A stretch of DNA of 64,000 bases, taken from Flavipsychrobacter sp. GTDB taxonomy: Bacteria > Bacteroidota > Bacteroidia > Chitinophagales > Chitinophagaceae. Under the pieces are notes generated by a model, which saw nothing but the letters and a program-made list of their open reading frames with translations, had not been told where the DNA came from and ran no database searches. Position numbers and translations under genes: made by a program. Each line of letters opens with the position of its first letter. Within the stretch, counting starts at the first letter, position 1. Positions 7,152 to 16,105 of this stretch are shown piece by piece. The stretch is from the NCBI GenBank assembly GCA_016786665.1, contig JAEUVZ010000019.1:1-64000 (forward strand). Direction: 5' to 3'.

Positions 7152-8573
7152 ATGAGCAACAGGCCGCTTAAAAGTTTCTTTTCATCCGGATTTCAGGCTA
7201 TTTCGGTGCAAATATTCGGCGGCGCTTTTTTCTATATACTGTCGGTTACCCTCTCCAAACACGATTTCGGAATTCTCAACTGGTCTACGGCTATTTCCTT
7301 GTTCATTACCACTATACTAGGCTTTGGGATGGACCAGGTAGTGGTGCGGCGCATGGCCCTTAGCAAGAGTTCCGACTGGGCGGCCGCGGCTTTTTTCCTG
7401 CACAGCCTGGTGGGGGTTGTGGTTTCCTTCGGGATGATGATGGCCATATTGGCCCTTTATGGCAGCGAGCGCCGGACGCTCGTGATGCTGCCGTCTATTT
7501 TTATCGTGCAGAGCCTGGTGTTTGTGGCTATGCCCTTTCGCCAGTTCCTGAATGCCAAAGAGCGTTTCGCACCCTACGGCATCATCAGCCTGGTGAGTAA
7601 CGTGCTTAAAATTGTATTTATCCTCTACCTGGCTCCGCAGTATAAGGTAACGCTGAATGCGGTCATATGGTTATTAACCGCCACCGGCGCCGCGGAACTG
7701 CTGTTCCTGCTCGTGTATGTAAAAGCGAAATTCAAGCTTAGTTTCTCCTTTAAGTTCACTGCGTATAAAAAGCTGGTGCGGGAGTCGTCGGCCCAATACC
7801 TTTCGGTATTGTTCGATAGCAGCCTTTCCCGCATGGACTGGATACTGCTGGGACTTATCAGCGCGCAGATGGCGCTGGCCGATTACAGTTTTGCTTTCCG
7901 CGCTTACGAAATGATGAAGCTGCCCATAGTAGTGATTGGCGCGGTTATATTACCTCGCTTCGCGCGCATGTTTGCCTCCGGTGTTAATGTCACTTACGAT
8001 AAGCGCCACGAGATACGCCAGTTCCTGAAGATGGAAATAGTGCTGGCGGGTTTTATTATCCTGGTGGCCAATATACTTTGGACGCCGGTAGTAGACGCCT
8101 TCTCCAGCGGAAAGTATGGCACCTCCAACTGGAGGGTTTTTATGATTCTGTCACTTTGCCTGCCGCTCCACTTTCTCATCAATCTTTTCTGGACGCTTAT
8201 TTTCTCCGCTAAAAAGTACCGCTACATTACCATAGCCACTATAGCCACCGCCGTGCTCAATATTGCGTTCAACCTGGTATTTATTCCGTTGTTGGGCGCG
8301 GAGGGCGCGGCTATCGCTTTTGCGCTGGCTACGCTGGTACAGTTGCTGATTTATGCGTACCTCACCCGCAGAAAGGTAATGAGTTGCGATTTGAACCCGC
8401 TGCTGGTCACGGTTAGTATACTCGTTGCGGCCTTTGCGGCAGCTTACTTCGCTACAGGTAATGTCTACCTGCGGCTGGTGATCGCCCTGGGGATATATCT
8501 CCCGCTGGTGTTTGCCACAAAGCAGATGGGGCGCGAACAGATTAGTATTCTAAAATCGTATCTGCGCCGATGA
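7152..8573 (+). CDS. Wzx-type oligosaccharide flippase
   Basis: A 473-residue polytopic membrane protein with about 12-14 hydrophobic segments, of the polysaccharide biosynthesis (MOP/Wzx) superfamily. The N-terminal region with GFQAISVQIFGGAFFYILSV and GFGMDQVVVRRMAL is typical. It would flip undecaprenyl-linked repeat units across the inner membrane. ATG 7152 is used because the upstream TTG overlaps the -7 element. The downstream glycosyltransferase start overlaps its stop (ATGA). Confidence 0.87.
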   Translation: MSNRPLKSFFSSGFQAISVQIFGGAFFYILSVTLSKHDFGILNWSTAISLFITTILGFGMDQVVVRRMALSKSSDWAAAAFFLHSLVGVVVSFGMMMAILALYGSERRTLVMLPSIFIVQSLVFVAMPFRQFLNAKERFAPYGIISLVSNVLKIVFILYLAPQYKVTLNAVIWLLTATGAAELLFLLVYVKAKFKLSFSFKFTAYKKLVRESSAQYLSVLFDSSLSRMDWILLGLISAQMALADYSFAFRAYEMMKLPIVVIGAVILPRFARMFASGVNVTYDKRHEIRQFLKMEIVLAGFIILVANILWTPVVDAFSSGKYGTSNWRVFMILSLCLPLHFLINLFWTLIFSAKKYRYITIATIATAVLNIAFNLVFIPLLGAEGAAIAFALATLVQLLIYAYLTRRKVMSCDLNPLLVTVSILVAAFAAAYFATGNVYLRLVIALGIYLPLVFATKQMGREQISILKSYLRR

Positions 8574-9772
8574 ATATACTCTTCCTTTGCGATGAATATC
8601 CCCCGGGCCGGCATGGCGGTATAGGCACGGCCGTGCAGATGCAGGCGCGCGAAATGGTCCGGAAGGGGCACAAGGTGATAGTGGCTGGTTTCTACGACTG
8701 GGGCTACGGCGGCGCTGATAAGGAGGAAGATAACGGGGTGCTGGTGTATCGCTTCCGGCGCGGACTCGACAGCAGCTGGTTTCATAAGAAGGATGCCAAA
8801 CGCGTACGGGCAACATACCGCTTGCTGAAAATGACAGGGCTCTTTCAGAGAGACATTGAGCGCAGCCTCTTGAAGTACCGCGATTTCCTGGAGGGTCTCA
8901 TAGAGCAGTACCAGGTTGACCTTATAGAGAAGCCTGATTTCAACGAGTATATGCAGTATTGCACCCGGGTAACACACTTTCCCGCGCTGAGCAGGCTCAC
9001 CGTGGTAAAACTCCACGGTACTATTAGTTATATGCTGAAAGAGAGAGGGATTGAGCCGCCGGGCTTACTCCTGCAAATGGAGCGGGAGGTATTGCACACA
9101 GCCGACCTGGTGACGAGCGTAAGTGAATATACGGCACGAAAGACGGCCGGCTATTTCGGGTACACCCGCGCCATTCCGGTAGTGTACAACGGCATAGAAA
9201 CTGTACGCAAAACAAGCTACCCTAAAGTGGCCGGGCAGGTAGTGTTCACCGGCTCGCTGGTAGAAAAGAAGGGCATCTTTCAATTAATGAAAGCCTGGAA
9301 CATAGTGGCGGAAAAAGAGCCGGGCGCCCGTCTGCTGGTACTGGGCAAAGGCCATGTGGAAAAGGTGGAGGTACTCCTTTCTGCCGCGGCAAGGGCGGCT
9401 GTTGAGTTCAAAGGGCATGTCTCCAGGCAGCAGCTGATGCAAGACCTGGCGGGTTCGCAGGTAGCGGTTTTCCCCTCCTATGCCGAGACCTTCGGCATGG
9501 CGGCGGCAGAGGCAATGGCTGCCGGAACGGCTACTATATTCAGCACGCGCACATCAGGGCCCGAGGTCATCAGGGATGAGATAGATGGGCTGTTGGCAGA
9601 CCCCGATGATGTGGAAAGCATCGCCGGCAAGATACTCCGTATCCTGCGCGATGAGGAGCTGCGCACCCGGTTAGAGCTTTCGGGCAGGCAAAGGGTGGAA
9701 GAGCAGTTTGAAATTGGCAAAGTGGCCGAACGGAATAGCGAGATATACCAGCGGTTGCTAGGCACGCGCTGA
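8570..9772 (+). CDS. Glycosyltransferase family 4 (GT4)
   Basis: A 400-residue GT-B fold retaining glycosyltransferase. The N-terminal domain starts MNILFLCDEYPPGRHGGIGT with the acceptor-side glycine loop. The C-terminal domain has VFTGSLVEKKGIFQLMKAW and the E-x7-E motif in SYAETFGMAAAEAMAAG, which binds the sugar nucleotide. It should add one sugar to the lipid-linked repeat unit; donor and acceptor are not predictable. The start overlaps the flippase stop by 4 bp, and its 3' end overlaps the convergent O-antigen ligase gene by 15 bp. Confidence 0.92.
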   Translation: MNILFLCDEYPPGRHGGIGTAVQMQAREMVRKGHKVIVAGFYDWGYGGADKEEDNGVLVYRFRRGLDSSWFHKKDAKRVRATYRLLKMTGLFQRDIERSLLKYRDFLEGLIEQYQVDLIEKPDFNEYMQYCTRVTHFPALSRLTVVKLHGTISYMLKERGIEPPGLLLQMEREVLHTADLVTSVSEYTARKTAGYFGYTRAIPVVYNGIETVRKTSYPKVAGQVVFTGSLVEKKGIFQLMKAWNIVAEKEPGARLLVLGKGHVEKVEVLLSAAARAAVEFKGHVSRQQLMQDLAGSQVAVFPSYAETFGMAAAEAMAAGTATIFSTRTSGPEVIRDEIDGLLADPDDVESIAGKILRILRDEELRTRLELSGRQRVEEQFEIGKVAERNSEIYQRLLGTR

Positions 9773-11056
9773 GCCGGCAAGCTGTTCTTTATTGGTATAG
9801 TAACACAACAGCAATACCTGGGAAAAGAAGGAATAGTAAACGATACCCGCCTGTGTCTGTAATGCGGATTCCTGGAGCATAAACACAAGATAAGTAACGA
9901 GGAATACCAGGAAGGCGGCGCCATGCCTGGTTCGGCGTACCAGCCGGAAAGGCAGCAGGGTCATCAGGCAAAAGACCAGCAGGCCGGGAATGCCAATGGT
10001 GAGTAGCGTTTGCAGATAGGTATTGTGCAGGTTGAAGTGGGAGAGGTCTGGCTGCTTGAATAGCGAACCTGTTTGCGCATTGTAGGCTTCTATGCGTTCT
10101 TTTTGCAGGGCTACTACATCGCCATTGCCGCATCCGGTTAGCCACAGGTTATGGGCATGCATATTTTCCCAGGCCATCTTCCAGAGGAATACCCGGAGCG
10201 AAAAATTATTGAACACCAGTTCCTGGCCGTTGGTAGGTGCGGTGCCTTTTACAAAAGAGTTGTTCACGAGGATCTCTTTGTAACGGTTTTTGATAGGGTT
10301 CTCCGTAGCTAGCAGGGTAGCGATACCCGCCAGTGCTATAGCGCCCGTCCATAGCAGGTGCCGTACCCGTATGTTGCCCGCGGAAAACTGCCGGTAGCAA
10401 TACAGCGGCAGCACAAACACAACGAGTAGCACCAGTAGCGATTTGGAGGATAACAATACAAAAAAGATGGTTGTTACCAGTAGGGTAGCCATACGCCACG
10501 TTTTCCCGGCAAGGAACGTGCGCTCAAAGCGGAACAGCAGCAGCAGGCCTATGGCAAAAATCCCATAGGAAGCATAATAAACCGCATTAGCGTTCAGCCC
10601 GCTTACCAGCCCGTGGTAGAAGAGCTTTTCGGTGCTTCCGTTGGCCAGGAAGCTACCGGTACCCCTGCCCATGCAAAACAGACCCACCAGGCCAAGCCCC
10701 GAGATGAATGAGGCAAACAGGTACTCCAGGTTTTTAGAAGACAGGGCTGGACCTAGCCCGATAGCTAACGGGAGAACAATAAGGCTGAGTTTCTTTTGCA
10801 GGTCATTGGCGGATAGCGTTTTGTCGTCGCTGTAAAAGTAGCTGATGGCCAGCAGCAGGTAGAACAGCATGGATAGCCAGGTCAGTTTACGGCTGAGCAA
10901 GCGCGAAACAAAGTCACGGCTCCTGAACTGGAGCAGCCAGCAAAGCGCTATCAGCACCACCGATACCGATGAAAAAATGAAGGGTAGAGATATAGAGAAC
11001 GCAAGCACGCATAATAGAATGAAATAAATGTGGTTCAGGCGTTCTTGAAACTGCAT
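9758..11056 (-). CDS. O-antigen ligase / Wzy-C family membrane protein
   Basis: A 432-residue membrane protein with about 11-12 TM segments and one large periplasmic loop. The loop carries the Wzy_C signature around LHNTYLQTLLTIGIPGLL. Members ligate or polymerise undecaprenyl-linked glycans in the periplasm. It is the only gene of this cluster on the minus strand. ATG 11056 was chosen over the TTG two codons upstream because the TTG forms part of a TAnnTTTG element. Ligase and polymerase cannot be separated by sequence alone. Confidence 0.82.
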   Translation of the reverse strand: MQFQERLNHIYFILLCVLAFSISLPFIFSSVSVVLIALCWLLQFRSRDFVSRLLSRKLTWLSMLFYLLLAISYFYSDDKTLSANDLQKKLSLIVLPLAIGLGPALSSKNLEYLFASFISGLGLVGLFCMGRGTGSFLANGSTEKLFYHGLVSGLNANAVYYASYGIFAIGLLLLFRFERTFLAGKTWRMATLLVTTIFFVLLSSKSLLVLLVVFVLPLYCYRQFSAGNIRVRHLLWTGAIALAGIATLLATENPIKNRYKEILVNNSFVKGTAPTNGQELVFNNFSLRVFLWKMAWENMHAHNLWLTGCGNGDVVALQKERIEAYNAQTGSLFKQPDLSHFNLHNTYLQTLLTIGIPGLLVFCLMTLLPFRLVRRTRHGAAFLVFLVTYLVFMLQESALQTQAGIVYYSFFSQVLLLCYYTNKEQLAGSARA

Positions 11057-11059
11057 GCC

Positions 11060-11067
11060 CAAAATTA
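11060..11067 (-). promoter_or_regulatory. -7 element of the O-antigen ligase gene
   Basis: On the minus strand TAATTTTG ends 3 nt before the ATG at 11056. It is the tightest -7 to ATG spacing in the window. Confidence 0.45.
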
Positions 11068-11128
11068 GTTGATAAAAGCTAATTAATAGTGGCCCCCGGA
11101 ATAGTAAGACTAATTTGCTGAACTAAGT

Positions 11129-11136
11129 TACCTTTG
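11129..11136 (+). promoter_or_regulatory. -7 element of the Wzy-like gene
   Basis: TACCTTTG matches TAnnTTTG and lies 27 nt upstream of the ATG at 11164. It suggests a second promoter inside the polysaccharide locus. Confidence 0.45.
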
Positions 11137-11163
11137 CGTTATTTTTTGCAAACAATCCTCCAA

Positions 11164-12537
11164 ATGCTTCATTGGCTTAGGAATTTCGCAAAGCAGGTAG
11201 ACATGCTTCTGTTGCTGTTCCTGGTGTTCTTCACCATGGATATGGTGATAGTGAAGCCGGTAGTAATGGCGGCTGCGCTGCTTTGGATGAGGAAAGAGCT
11301 GGGCGCTGGTGATTTTAAGAATACGCCTCTTTTCTACCTGGCCATGCCGGTGCTGGCCCTTGTGCAGTTCTTGTTGTTCAATCGCGATCCTTCATTGGCG
11401 CACCTGGTGTCGTTTACGGTGGGTGTCTGCTACTGGTTAATGGCATTTTTCGCGTTCATCATTATTCGTTCCAGGGTGAACGTTTCCGGTGTGGAAAAGG
11501 TGTCACGAACGGCGGAAGTTTTTTTCTGGCTTAATTGCGTGGTATCGCTCTCCCAGTTGGCCCTGGTAATGGCGCAGTCCGGCACGCTCAATCCCTATGC
11601 GTCGGCAGACCTCCGTTACGGTAATTCCACTGGTGACTATATTAAGGGCGTTTTTCGGGCCCCCTGTTACATCAATACTTTTGTGAGCAGTGTGTTCGCC
11701 TTCTACTTTTTGGGAAAGAAGAAGTACAATGCAGCGCTGATTGCCGTGGTGATAGCTTGCCTCACCACCAGCAATTTTGCTACGCTGGCGTTGGTGGGCC
11801 TGCTGGTGGTGTCACTTTTCCTGTTCCCCGGGCGCCGGGCTCGATGGGCTATTATAGGACAGCTCGTTTTTGTAGGCGCTTTTTACCTCATGGTTTCCTT
11901 CGATAATTTCAGCTACCTGCTTAGCTCTATAAAGAAGCAGAATGCCCGGGAGTTAGTGCTGCCGGAGCTGGGGAAAATAGATTGGGAGTCATCATTGCCC
12001 GGCCTGAAATTGAAAAGCAACAAAGGGAAATTTATGGCCTTTGAGCTGACATTCCACAATATGTCCAGGAGTACCGACCGCCTGCTGTTAGGCTCCGGTA
12101 TGGGAAACTTCTCTTCGCAGTTGGCGCTGAATACTTCCGACTTGCAGCAAGGCAGCCGTTCCCGCCTTTTTGCACGGCTGCCCACATATGTCGCCGCCGA
12201 TTTTCGGGCCAACAATTACCAGGTGTATAAAGCGGTATATGCATTGCCGCCGGAGTACCATTCTGTTCGCCACCTGCCGCGGTCGTTCTATGGGCAGTTG
12301 CTGGGTGAGTACGGATGGCTGGGAGTAGCCACATTCAGCCTGCTCTATTGCGGTTACTTTCTGAAGCGGGTTAAGATGCTCCGGGTTTCGTTGCTTACCG
12401 GGCTTCTGTTGGGCTATTTTCTTTTTTTTGATTACCTCTTTGAATATCTTTCTGTCGTCTTGTTCTTTGAGCTGTTCTTCCTGCTGGAGGTAAAGCAAAA
12501 AACGCAGGCCACAACTATACATACACATGCAGCCTAA
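11164..12537 (+). CDS. Polytopic membrane protein, probable Wzy-like polysaccharide polymerase
   Basis: A 457-residue protein with about 10-12 TM helices and a large loop at about residues 255-375. A short signature near the C-terminus, GQLLGEYGWLGVATFSLLY, resembles the region after the periplasmic loop of O-antigen polymerases. The family is highly divergent, so the assignment rests on topology and on its position between glycosyltransferases. An in-frame TTG ten codons upstream overlaps the promoter element, so ATG 11164 was chosen. Its last 11 bp overlap the next glycosyltransferase. Confidence 0.65.
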   Translation: MLHWLRNFAKQVDMLLLLFLVFFTMDMVIVKPVVMAAALLWMRKELGAGDFKNTPLFYLAMPVLALVQFLLFNRDPSLAHLVSFTVGVCYWLMAFFAFIIIRSRVNVSGVEKVSRTAEVFFWLNCVVSLSQLALVMAQSGTLNPYASADLRYGNSTGDYIKGVFRAPCYINTFVSSVFAFYFLGKKKYNAALIAVVIACLTTSNFATLALVGLLVVSLFLFPGRRARWAIIGQLVFVGAFYLMVSFDNFSYLLSSIKKQNARELVLPELGKIDWESSLPGLKLKSNKGKFMAFELTFHNMSRSTDRLLLGSGMGNFSSQLALNTSDLQQGSRSRLFARLPTYVAADFRANNYQVYKAVYALPPEYHSVRHLPRSFYGQLLGEYGWLGVATFSLLYCGYFLKRVKMLRVSLLTGLLLGYFLFFDYLFEYLSVVLFFELFFLLEVKQKTQATTIHTHAA

Positions 12538-13342
12538 AGTATCGGTGATAGTGCCTTGTTACAATTACGCAAAGTTCCTGCCTTTTGCGCTCGATAGCCT
12601 GTTGGCGCAGAGCCTGCAGGAGTGGGAGTGTGTAATAGTAGACGATGGTTCCAGCGACGATACCGGGCATGTAGCCCGCGCTTATGTGAACCGGGATGGC
12701 CGTTTCCGCTACATATACCAGCAGAATAAAGGCCTTTCGGCTGCTCGCAATACCGGCCTGGTAGCAACCGGCGCGCCTTATATCCAGCTGCTGGATGCCG
12801 ATGATTTACTGGATGAACGGAAGCTGCAATTGCAGGCGGCTTACCTGGATGAGCATACTCAGGTAGCCGTGCTGTACGGCGATGAAGCTTTCTTTCACAC
12901 CAATACCCCCGAACAGCGCCATAAGGGGCGCGATAAGTCGTACAACCGCGATGGATACCTCAAGCGTTCCGGTTCCGGGCAGGAGATGGTAGCTGCTTTT
13001 GCGGTAAATAATTTTATATCAGTATCCAGCCCGCTCATACGCAGGAGCCTGGTGAACGATATTGGTAATTTCGATACAGCTTACCGCTCTTACGAGGATT
13101 GGCATTTCTGGTTCAGGGCGGCGGCGGCCGGTGCGGCTTTCGCTTACGAGCCTATTCCCGGTACGGAGACTTATATCCGTTACGGCCATACCAGTATGCT
13201 CACCAACCAGGCAAAGCTTACGGAAGCCGGTATCCGAATTCGTAAGTTCATGATGCCGTATCTTCCGGTCCGGTTGAAACTGTACAATACATACCGCCTC
13301 TCAAAATTGTTCACACGCAGCCTGTTACAGGGGAAGAAATAG
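12527..13342 (+). CDS. Glycosyltransferase family 2 (GT2)
   Basis: A 271-residue GT-A fold inverting glycosyltransferase. VSVIVPCYNYAKFLPFALDS is the canonical start, VDDGSSDDT binds the nucleotide, and LLDADDLLD contains the metal-binding DxD. It would add a sugar to the lipid-linked repeat unit on the cytoplasmic side. The start overlaps the preceding membrane protein by 11 bp; the next GT2 begins 2 bp after its stop. Confidence 0.92.
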   Translation: MQPKVSVIVPCYNYAKFLPFALDSLLAQSLQEWECVIVDDGSSDDTGHVARAYVNRDGRFRYIYQQNKGLSAARNTGLVATGAPYIQLLDADDLLDERKLQLQAAYLDEHTQVAVLYGDEAFFHTNTPEQRHKGRDKSYNRDGYLKRSGSGQEMVAAFAVNNFISVSSPLIRRSLVNDIGNFDTAYRSYEDWHFWFRAAAAGAAFAYEPIPGTETYIRYGHTSMLTNQAKLTEAGIRIRKFMMPYLPVRLKLYNTYRLSKLFTRSLLQGKK

Positions 13343-13344
13343 AC

Positions 13345-14280
13345 ATGCAGCGCACGCTTATAGCCATACTGAACTGGAATAATGCCCCCGATACCATCGC
13401 CTGCATCGGCAGTGTGATGGAGTTGCCCGGCGTACACATAGCTGTCATGGACAACAATTCGGACGATGGCTCCTATCAGCAAATCCGTGCTTTTCTTCAG
13501 TCGCTGGGCGCCTTCTGCGAGCGCGATGCGGCCAATCTTCAGCAATACGATACCGCGCACCGCTTTACGTTGATACGCTCATCGGTCAATTCCGGTTTCG
13601 CCGGCGGCAACAATGCTATGCTGCGGGCTGCCATGCACACAGCAGGGATGGAGTACGCATGGTTGTTAAACAACGATGCGGTAGCTGCTTCCGGGGCGTT
13701 GCAGGCATTGATACAAACTATGGAGCGCGAACCTGCCGCTGCCTTCGCCGGTTCGGTAGTGCTCGATGGTACCCGGAAGGAATTGGTGCAGTGTTGCGGG
13801 GTCAGGTATTATAAATGGTTCGGCGTATCGAAGCTGGTAATGAAAGACACAATCTGGAATGAACAAGCGGAAGCGGCGATACCACATGGGCGGATTGATT
13901 TTCAGAATGGTGCCAGCGTTATGGTTCGGTTAGGGGCGCTGAAAGTTATAGGGTTGATGGATGAACGGTTCTTCCTGTATTCCGAGGAGCACGACTGGCA
14001 GGAGACGGCTAAGGAAAAGGGATACGTCAATGTTCTGTCTACTGGCAGTGTGGTTTGGCACAAGGGCAGCGTGAGCACCAGCAACCGCAAGCATTTATTT
14101 TTCTATTATTACAATAAGTCGGGGGTAATATTCGCCCGCAAGCACGATACGTGGATAGTGCGCATCGTATCAACGGTATTGCGTACCGGCGTACTGTTGG
14201 TGCGTTCCCGCTTATATCCCAGGAGTATATATTGGGGGCTAAAAGGTATTTTTGAAGGTTGGCTGAAGCCGCTGCGATGA
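13345..14280 (+). CDS. Glycosyltransferase family 2, rhamnosyltransferase-like
   Basis: A 311-residue GT2 enzyme. It begins MQRTLIAILNWNNAPDTIAC, carries VMDNNSDDGS, then NSGFAGGNNAML and the metal-site region WLLNNDAVA, the pattern of the WbbL-like rhamnosyltransferase group. Rhamnose as donor is an inference from this resemblance. Its stop codon overlaps the ATG of the WecG/TagA gene (ATGA). Confidence 0.88.
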   Translation: MQRTLIAILNWNNAPDTIACIGSVMELPGVHIAVMDNNSDDGSYQQIRAFLQSLGAFCERDAANLQQYDTAHRFTLIRSSVNSGFAGGNNAMLRAAMHTAGMEYAWLLNNDAVAASGALQALIQTMEREPAAAFAGSVVLDGTRKELVQCCGVRYYKWFGVSKLVMKDTIWNEQAEAAIPHGRIDFQNGASVMVRLGALKVIGLMDERFFLYSEEHDWQETAKEKGYVNVLSTGSVVWHKGSVSTSNRKHLFFYYYNKSGVIFARKHDTWIVRIVSTVLRTGVLLVRSRLYPRSIYWGLKGIFEGWLKPLR

Positions 14281-15056
14281 GTTTAGAAAGGAAAAAAGTA
14301 TTCGGATTTGATTTCATCTCCGCCCGGCGGGTGGAGGACATAGCCGCTACCATAGTAGGGGAGTCGATGCGTTCGCAAACGCCGGAAGTGCTCATTACAC
14401 CCAATGCTCACCAGACCGGGGTGCTGCTTAGTAAAGAGTATCCGCGCTTCCGGCCATTTTTTTCACGTTCCAGGTATGTGCTTCCCGATGGCATGCCACT
14501 GGTATGGCTCAGCAAGCTGAAGGGGCAGGCATTGCAAAGCCGGCTTACCGGCAGCGACTTGTTCCCGGTATTCTGGGCGGAAGTAAAGCAACAGCAGGCG
14601 CCGGTAACAATGATACTTCCCTCGGAGGAGATCGCCGCCAGGTTCCGGGCAGAGTATCCCTTGTGTTCATGTATCGTTCCCAGGTTTTTTTCCGCTGACG
14701 ACGAGGTATATATACGCCAGTTGGCGGACTTGGTGGCCGACAGTATATCTGCCCATGCTTCGCGGTTTGTTTTTATTGGTTTGGGCATACCCAAGCAGGA
14801 GTTACTCACGGTCGCGGTGCACGATGAAATGGAACGCAGGAGCATGCGGGTAGGGGTATTGTTCCTGTTGCTGGGGGCTTCTTTCGAGTTCTACTTTGGT
14901 ACTAAGAAGCGCGCTCCCGGCATTTACCAGCGCACCGGGCTGGAGTGGCTCTACCGCTTTGCCCAGGAGCCCCGCAGGCTCTGGAAGCGCTATACGGTAG
15001 ATAACTTCCGGTTTGTTATGCTGGCGCTGAAGGAATGGATAAAACCTGCAAAATAA
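14277..15056 (+). CDS. WecG/TagA/CpsF family glycosyltransferase (GT26)
   Basis: A 259-residue GT26 enzyme. LITPNAHQTGVLL, VLPDGMPLVWL, LTGSDLFPVFW and FIGLGIPKQELL are the conserved family blocks, and the basic C-terminal tail (EPRRLWKRYTVDN) is the membrane-associating element. Family members add ManNAc, ManNAcA or a related sugar to an undecaprenyl-linked first sugar. ATG 14277 overlaps the preceding stop and is preferred to a TTG six codons upstream. A strong terminator follows immediately, so this ends the operon. Confidence 0.9.
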   Translation: MSLERKKVFGFDFISARRVEDIAATIVGESMRSQTPEVLITPNAHQTGVLLSKEYPRFRPFFSRSRYVLPDGMPLVWLSKLKGQALQSRLTGSDLFPVFWAEVKQQQAPVTMILPSEEIAARFRAEYPLCSCIVPRFFSADDEVYIRQLADLVADSISAHASRFVFIGLGIPKQELLTVAVHDEMERRSMRVGVLFLLLGASFEFYFGTKKRAPGIYQRTGLEWLYRFAQEPRRLWKRYTVDNFRFVMLALKEWIKPAK

Positions 15057-15077
15057 GACCCCGCTTGCAGCGGGGTC
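15057..15077. terminator. Terminator after the polysaccharide operon
   Basis: GACCCCGC and GCGGGGTC form a perfect 8-bp stem with a 5-nt loop directly after the WecG/TagA stop codon, followed by GTTTCTCTTT. It separates convergent genes and may also stop minus-strand transcripts. Confidence 0.8.
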
Positions 15078-15085
15078 GTTTCTCT

Positions 15086-15862
15086 TTACTGGTTGGCGGC
15101 TTTCGCTTTAAACTTCGCAATCGCTTCCCGGGTAAAGTCGCTCAGTACCAGCTTTCCGCTGATGCCGGCTCTTTCCGATAACAGTTTATCCCAGTTTTCC
15201 GTTCCCTGCCAGAATATCTTTTTAAGCTGCCCCATCGCTTCAGGACTGCTGTGTGCCAGCCGGTGCGCTAGGTCTTCTATCGCCTGGTCCATCTCTTCTT
15301 CGGTTTTGTGTACTTCGGCGTATAGGCCATGTTTTTTCGCCCATTCAGCGGAGCGCCATCCGGTGGCATCTATCGCCAGCTGAGAGAACGCAGAGGTGCC
15401 TATTTTACGCTCCACTGCGGGCCCTACCACAAAGGGGCCGATGCCTACCGCCAGCTCGCTCAGTTTTACAGAGGCGTCTTCGGTAGCAATGGCATAGTCC
15501 ACTGCTGAGGCAAGGCCTACACCTCCTCCTACTGCTTTGCCCTGCACACGGCCTATGATAAGTTTATGACACTTGCGCATCGCGTTAATGACGTTGGCAA
15601 AGCCGCTGAAAAATTTCTGTCCTTCTTCTTCGTTGCTGATGGCCACCAGCTCGTCGAAGGAGGCGCCGGCGCAAAAGGCTTTGGAGCCATGGCTTTTCAG
15701 TATTATCACTTTCACCCGCTCTTCTATGCCTATGTCATTTATTGTTTTGGCCAGGTCGCCCAGTATGTGTCCGGGAAGAGAGTTGCTCGCCGGGTGGTAA
15801 AACTCAATCGTGGCAATGCCGTGGTCTATCTCGCTACGAACGTAGCCGTCAGGATGTTGCAT
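15086..15862 (-). CDS. Enoyl-CoA hydratase/isomerase (crotonase) family protein
   Basis: A 258-residue crotonase. The oxyanion-hole segments are AFCAGASFDEL (about residues 61-71) and GKAVGGGVGLASAVDYAIA, and SELAVGIGPFVVGPAVERKIG carries an acidic residue of the active site. The gene lies on the same strand as paaZ, just beyond it, so a role in phenylacetate breakdown or the following beta-oxidation (PaaF/PaaG-like) is likely but not proven. The substrate cannot be read from sequence. Confidence 0.85.
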   Translation of the reverse strand: MQHPDGYVRSEIDHGIATIEFYHPASNSLPGHILGDLAKTINDIGIEERVKVIILKSHGSKAFCAGASFDELVAISNEEEGQKFFSGFANVINAMRKCHKLIIGRVQGKAVGGGVGLASAVDYAIATEDASVKLSELAVGIGPFVVGPAVERKIGTSAFSQLAIDATGWRSAEWAKKHGLYAEVHKTEEEMDQAIEDLAHRLAHSSPEAMGQLKKIFWQGTENWDKLLSERAGISGKLVLSDFTREAIAKFKAKAANQ

Positions 15863-15917
15863 ATCTTGTGTGTATTGAAGTACAAATATCTGATTTAATA
15901 TGAAAAGGCGGAAACAA

Positions 15918-15941
15918 AAATCCCGCCATTCAGCGGGATTT
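15918..15941 (-). terminator. Terminator after the PaaZ transcript
   Basis: AAATCCCGC and GCGGGATTT form a perfect 9-bp stem with a 6-nt loop, beginning 2 nt after the stop of the small membrane protein gene. The minus-strand downstream flank is T-rich. Confidence 0.65.
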
Positions 15942-15942
15942 C

Positions 15943-16104
15943 TTACAATCTTCTTATCACCAGCACCAGTACCAGCACTACTACAAAAATGAATATATAG
16001 TAGCGAACCCGGGCCTGGCGCTCATTTTTCAGTTGTTCCGATTTGCGTAATACCACGTATGGTATGAACAACAGGATAATGATGGCCAGTAATATGCGCC
16101 ACAT
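15943..16104 (-). CDS. Small two-TM membrane protein downstream of paaZ
   Basis: A 53-residue ORF starting MWRILLAIIILLFIPYVVLR and ending with a hydrophobic run of about 15 residues (YYIFIFVVVLVLVLVIRRL). The two TM helices are joined by a charged loop (KSEQLKNERQARVR). The ATG begins one base after the paaZ stop codon and a terminator hairpin follows 2 nt after its own stop, so it is packed exactly into the end of the paaZ transcript. No family was recognised. The tight fit and the clean two-helix pattern support a real gene. Confidence 0.65.
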   Translation of the reverse strand: MWRILLAIIILLFIPYVVLRKSEQLKNERQARVRYYIFIFVVVLVLVLVIRRL

Positions 16105-16105
16105 G

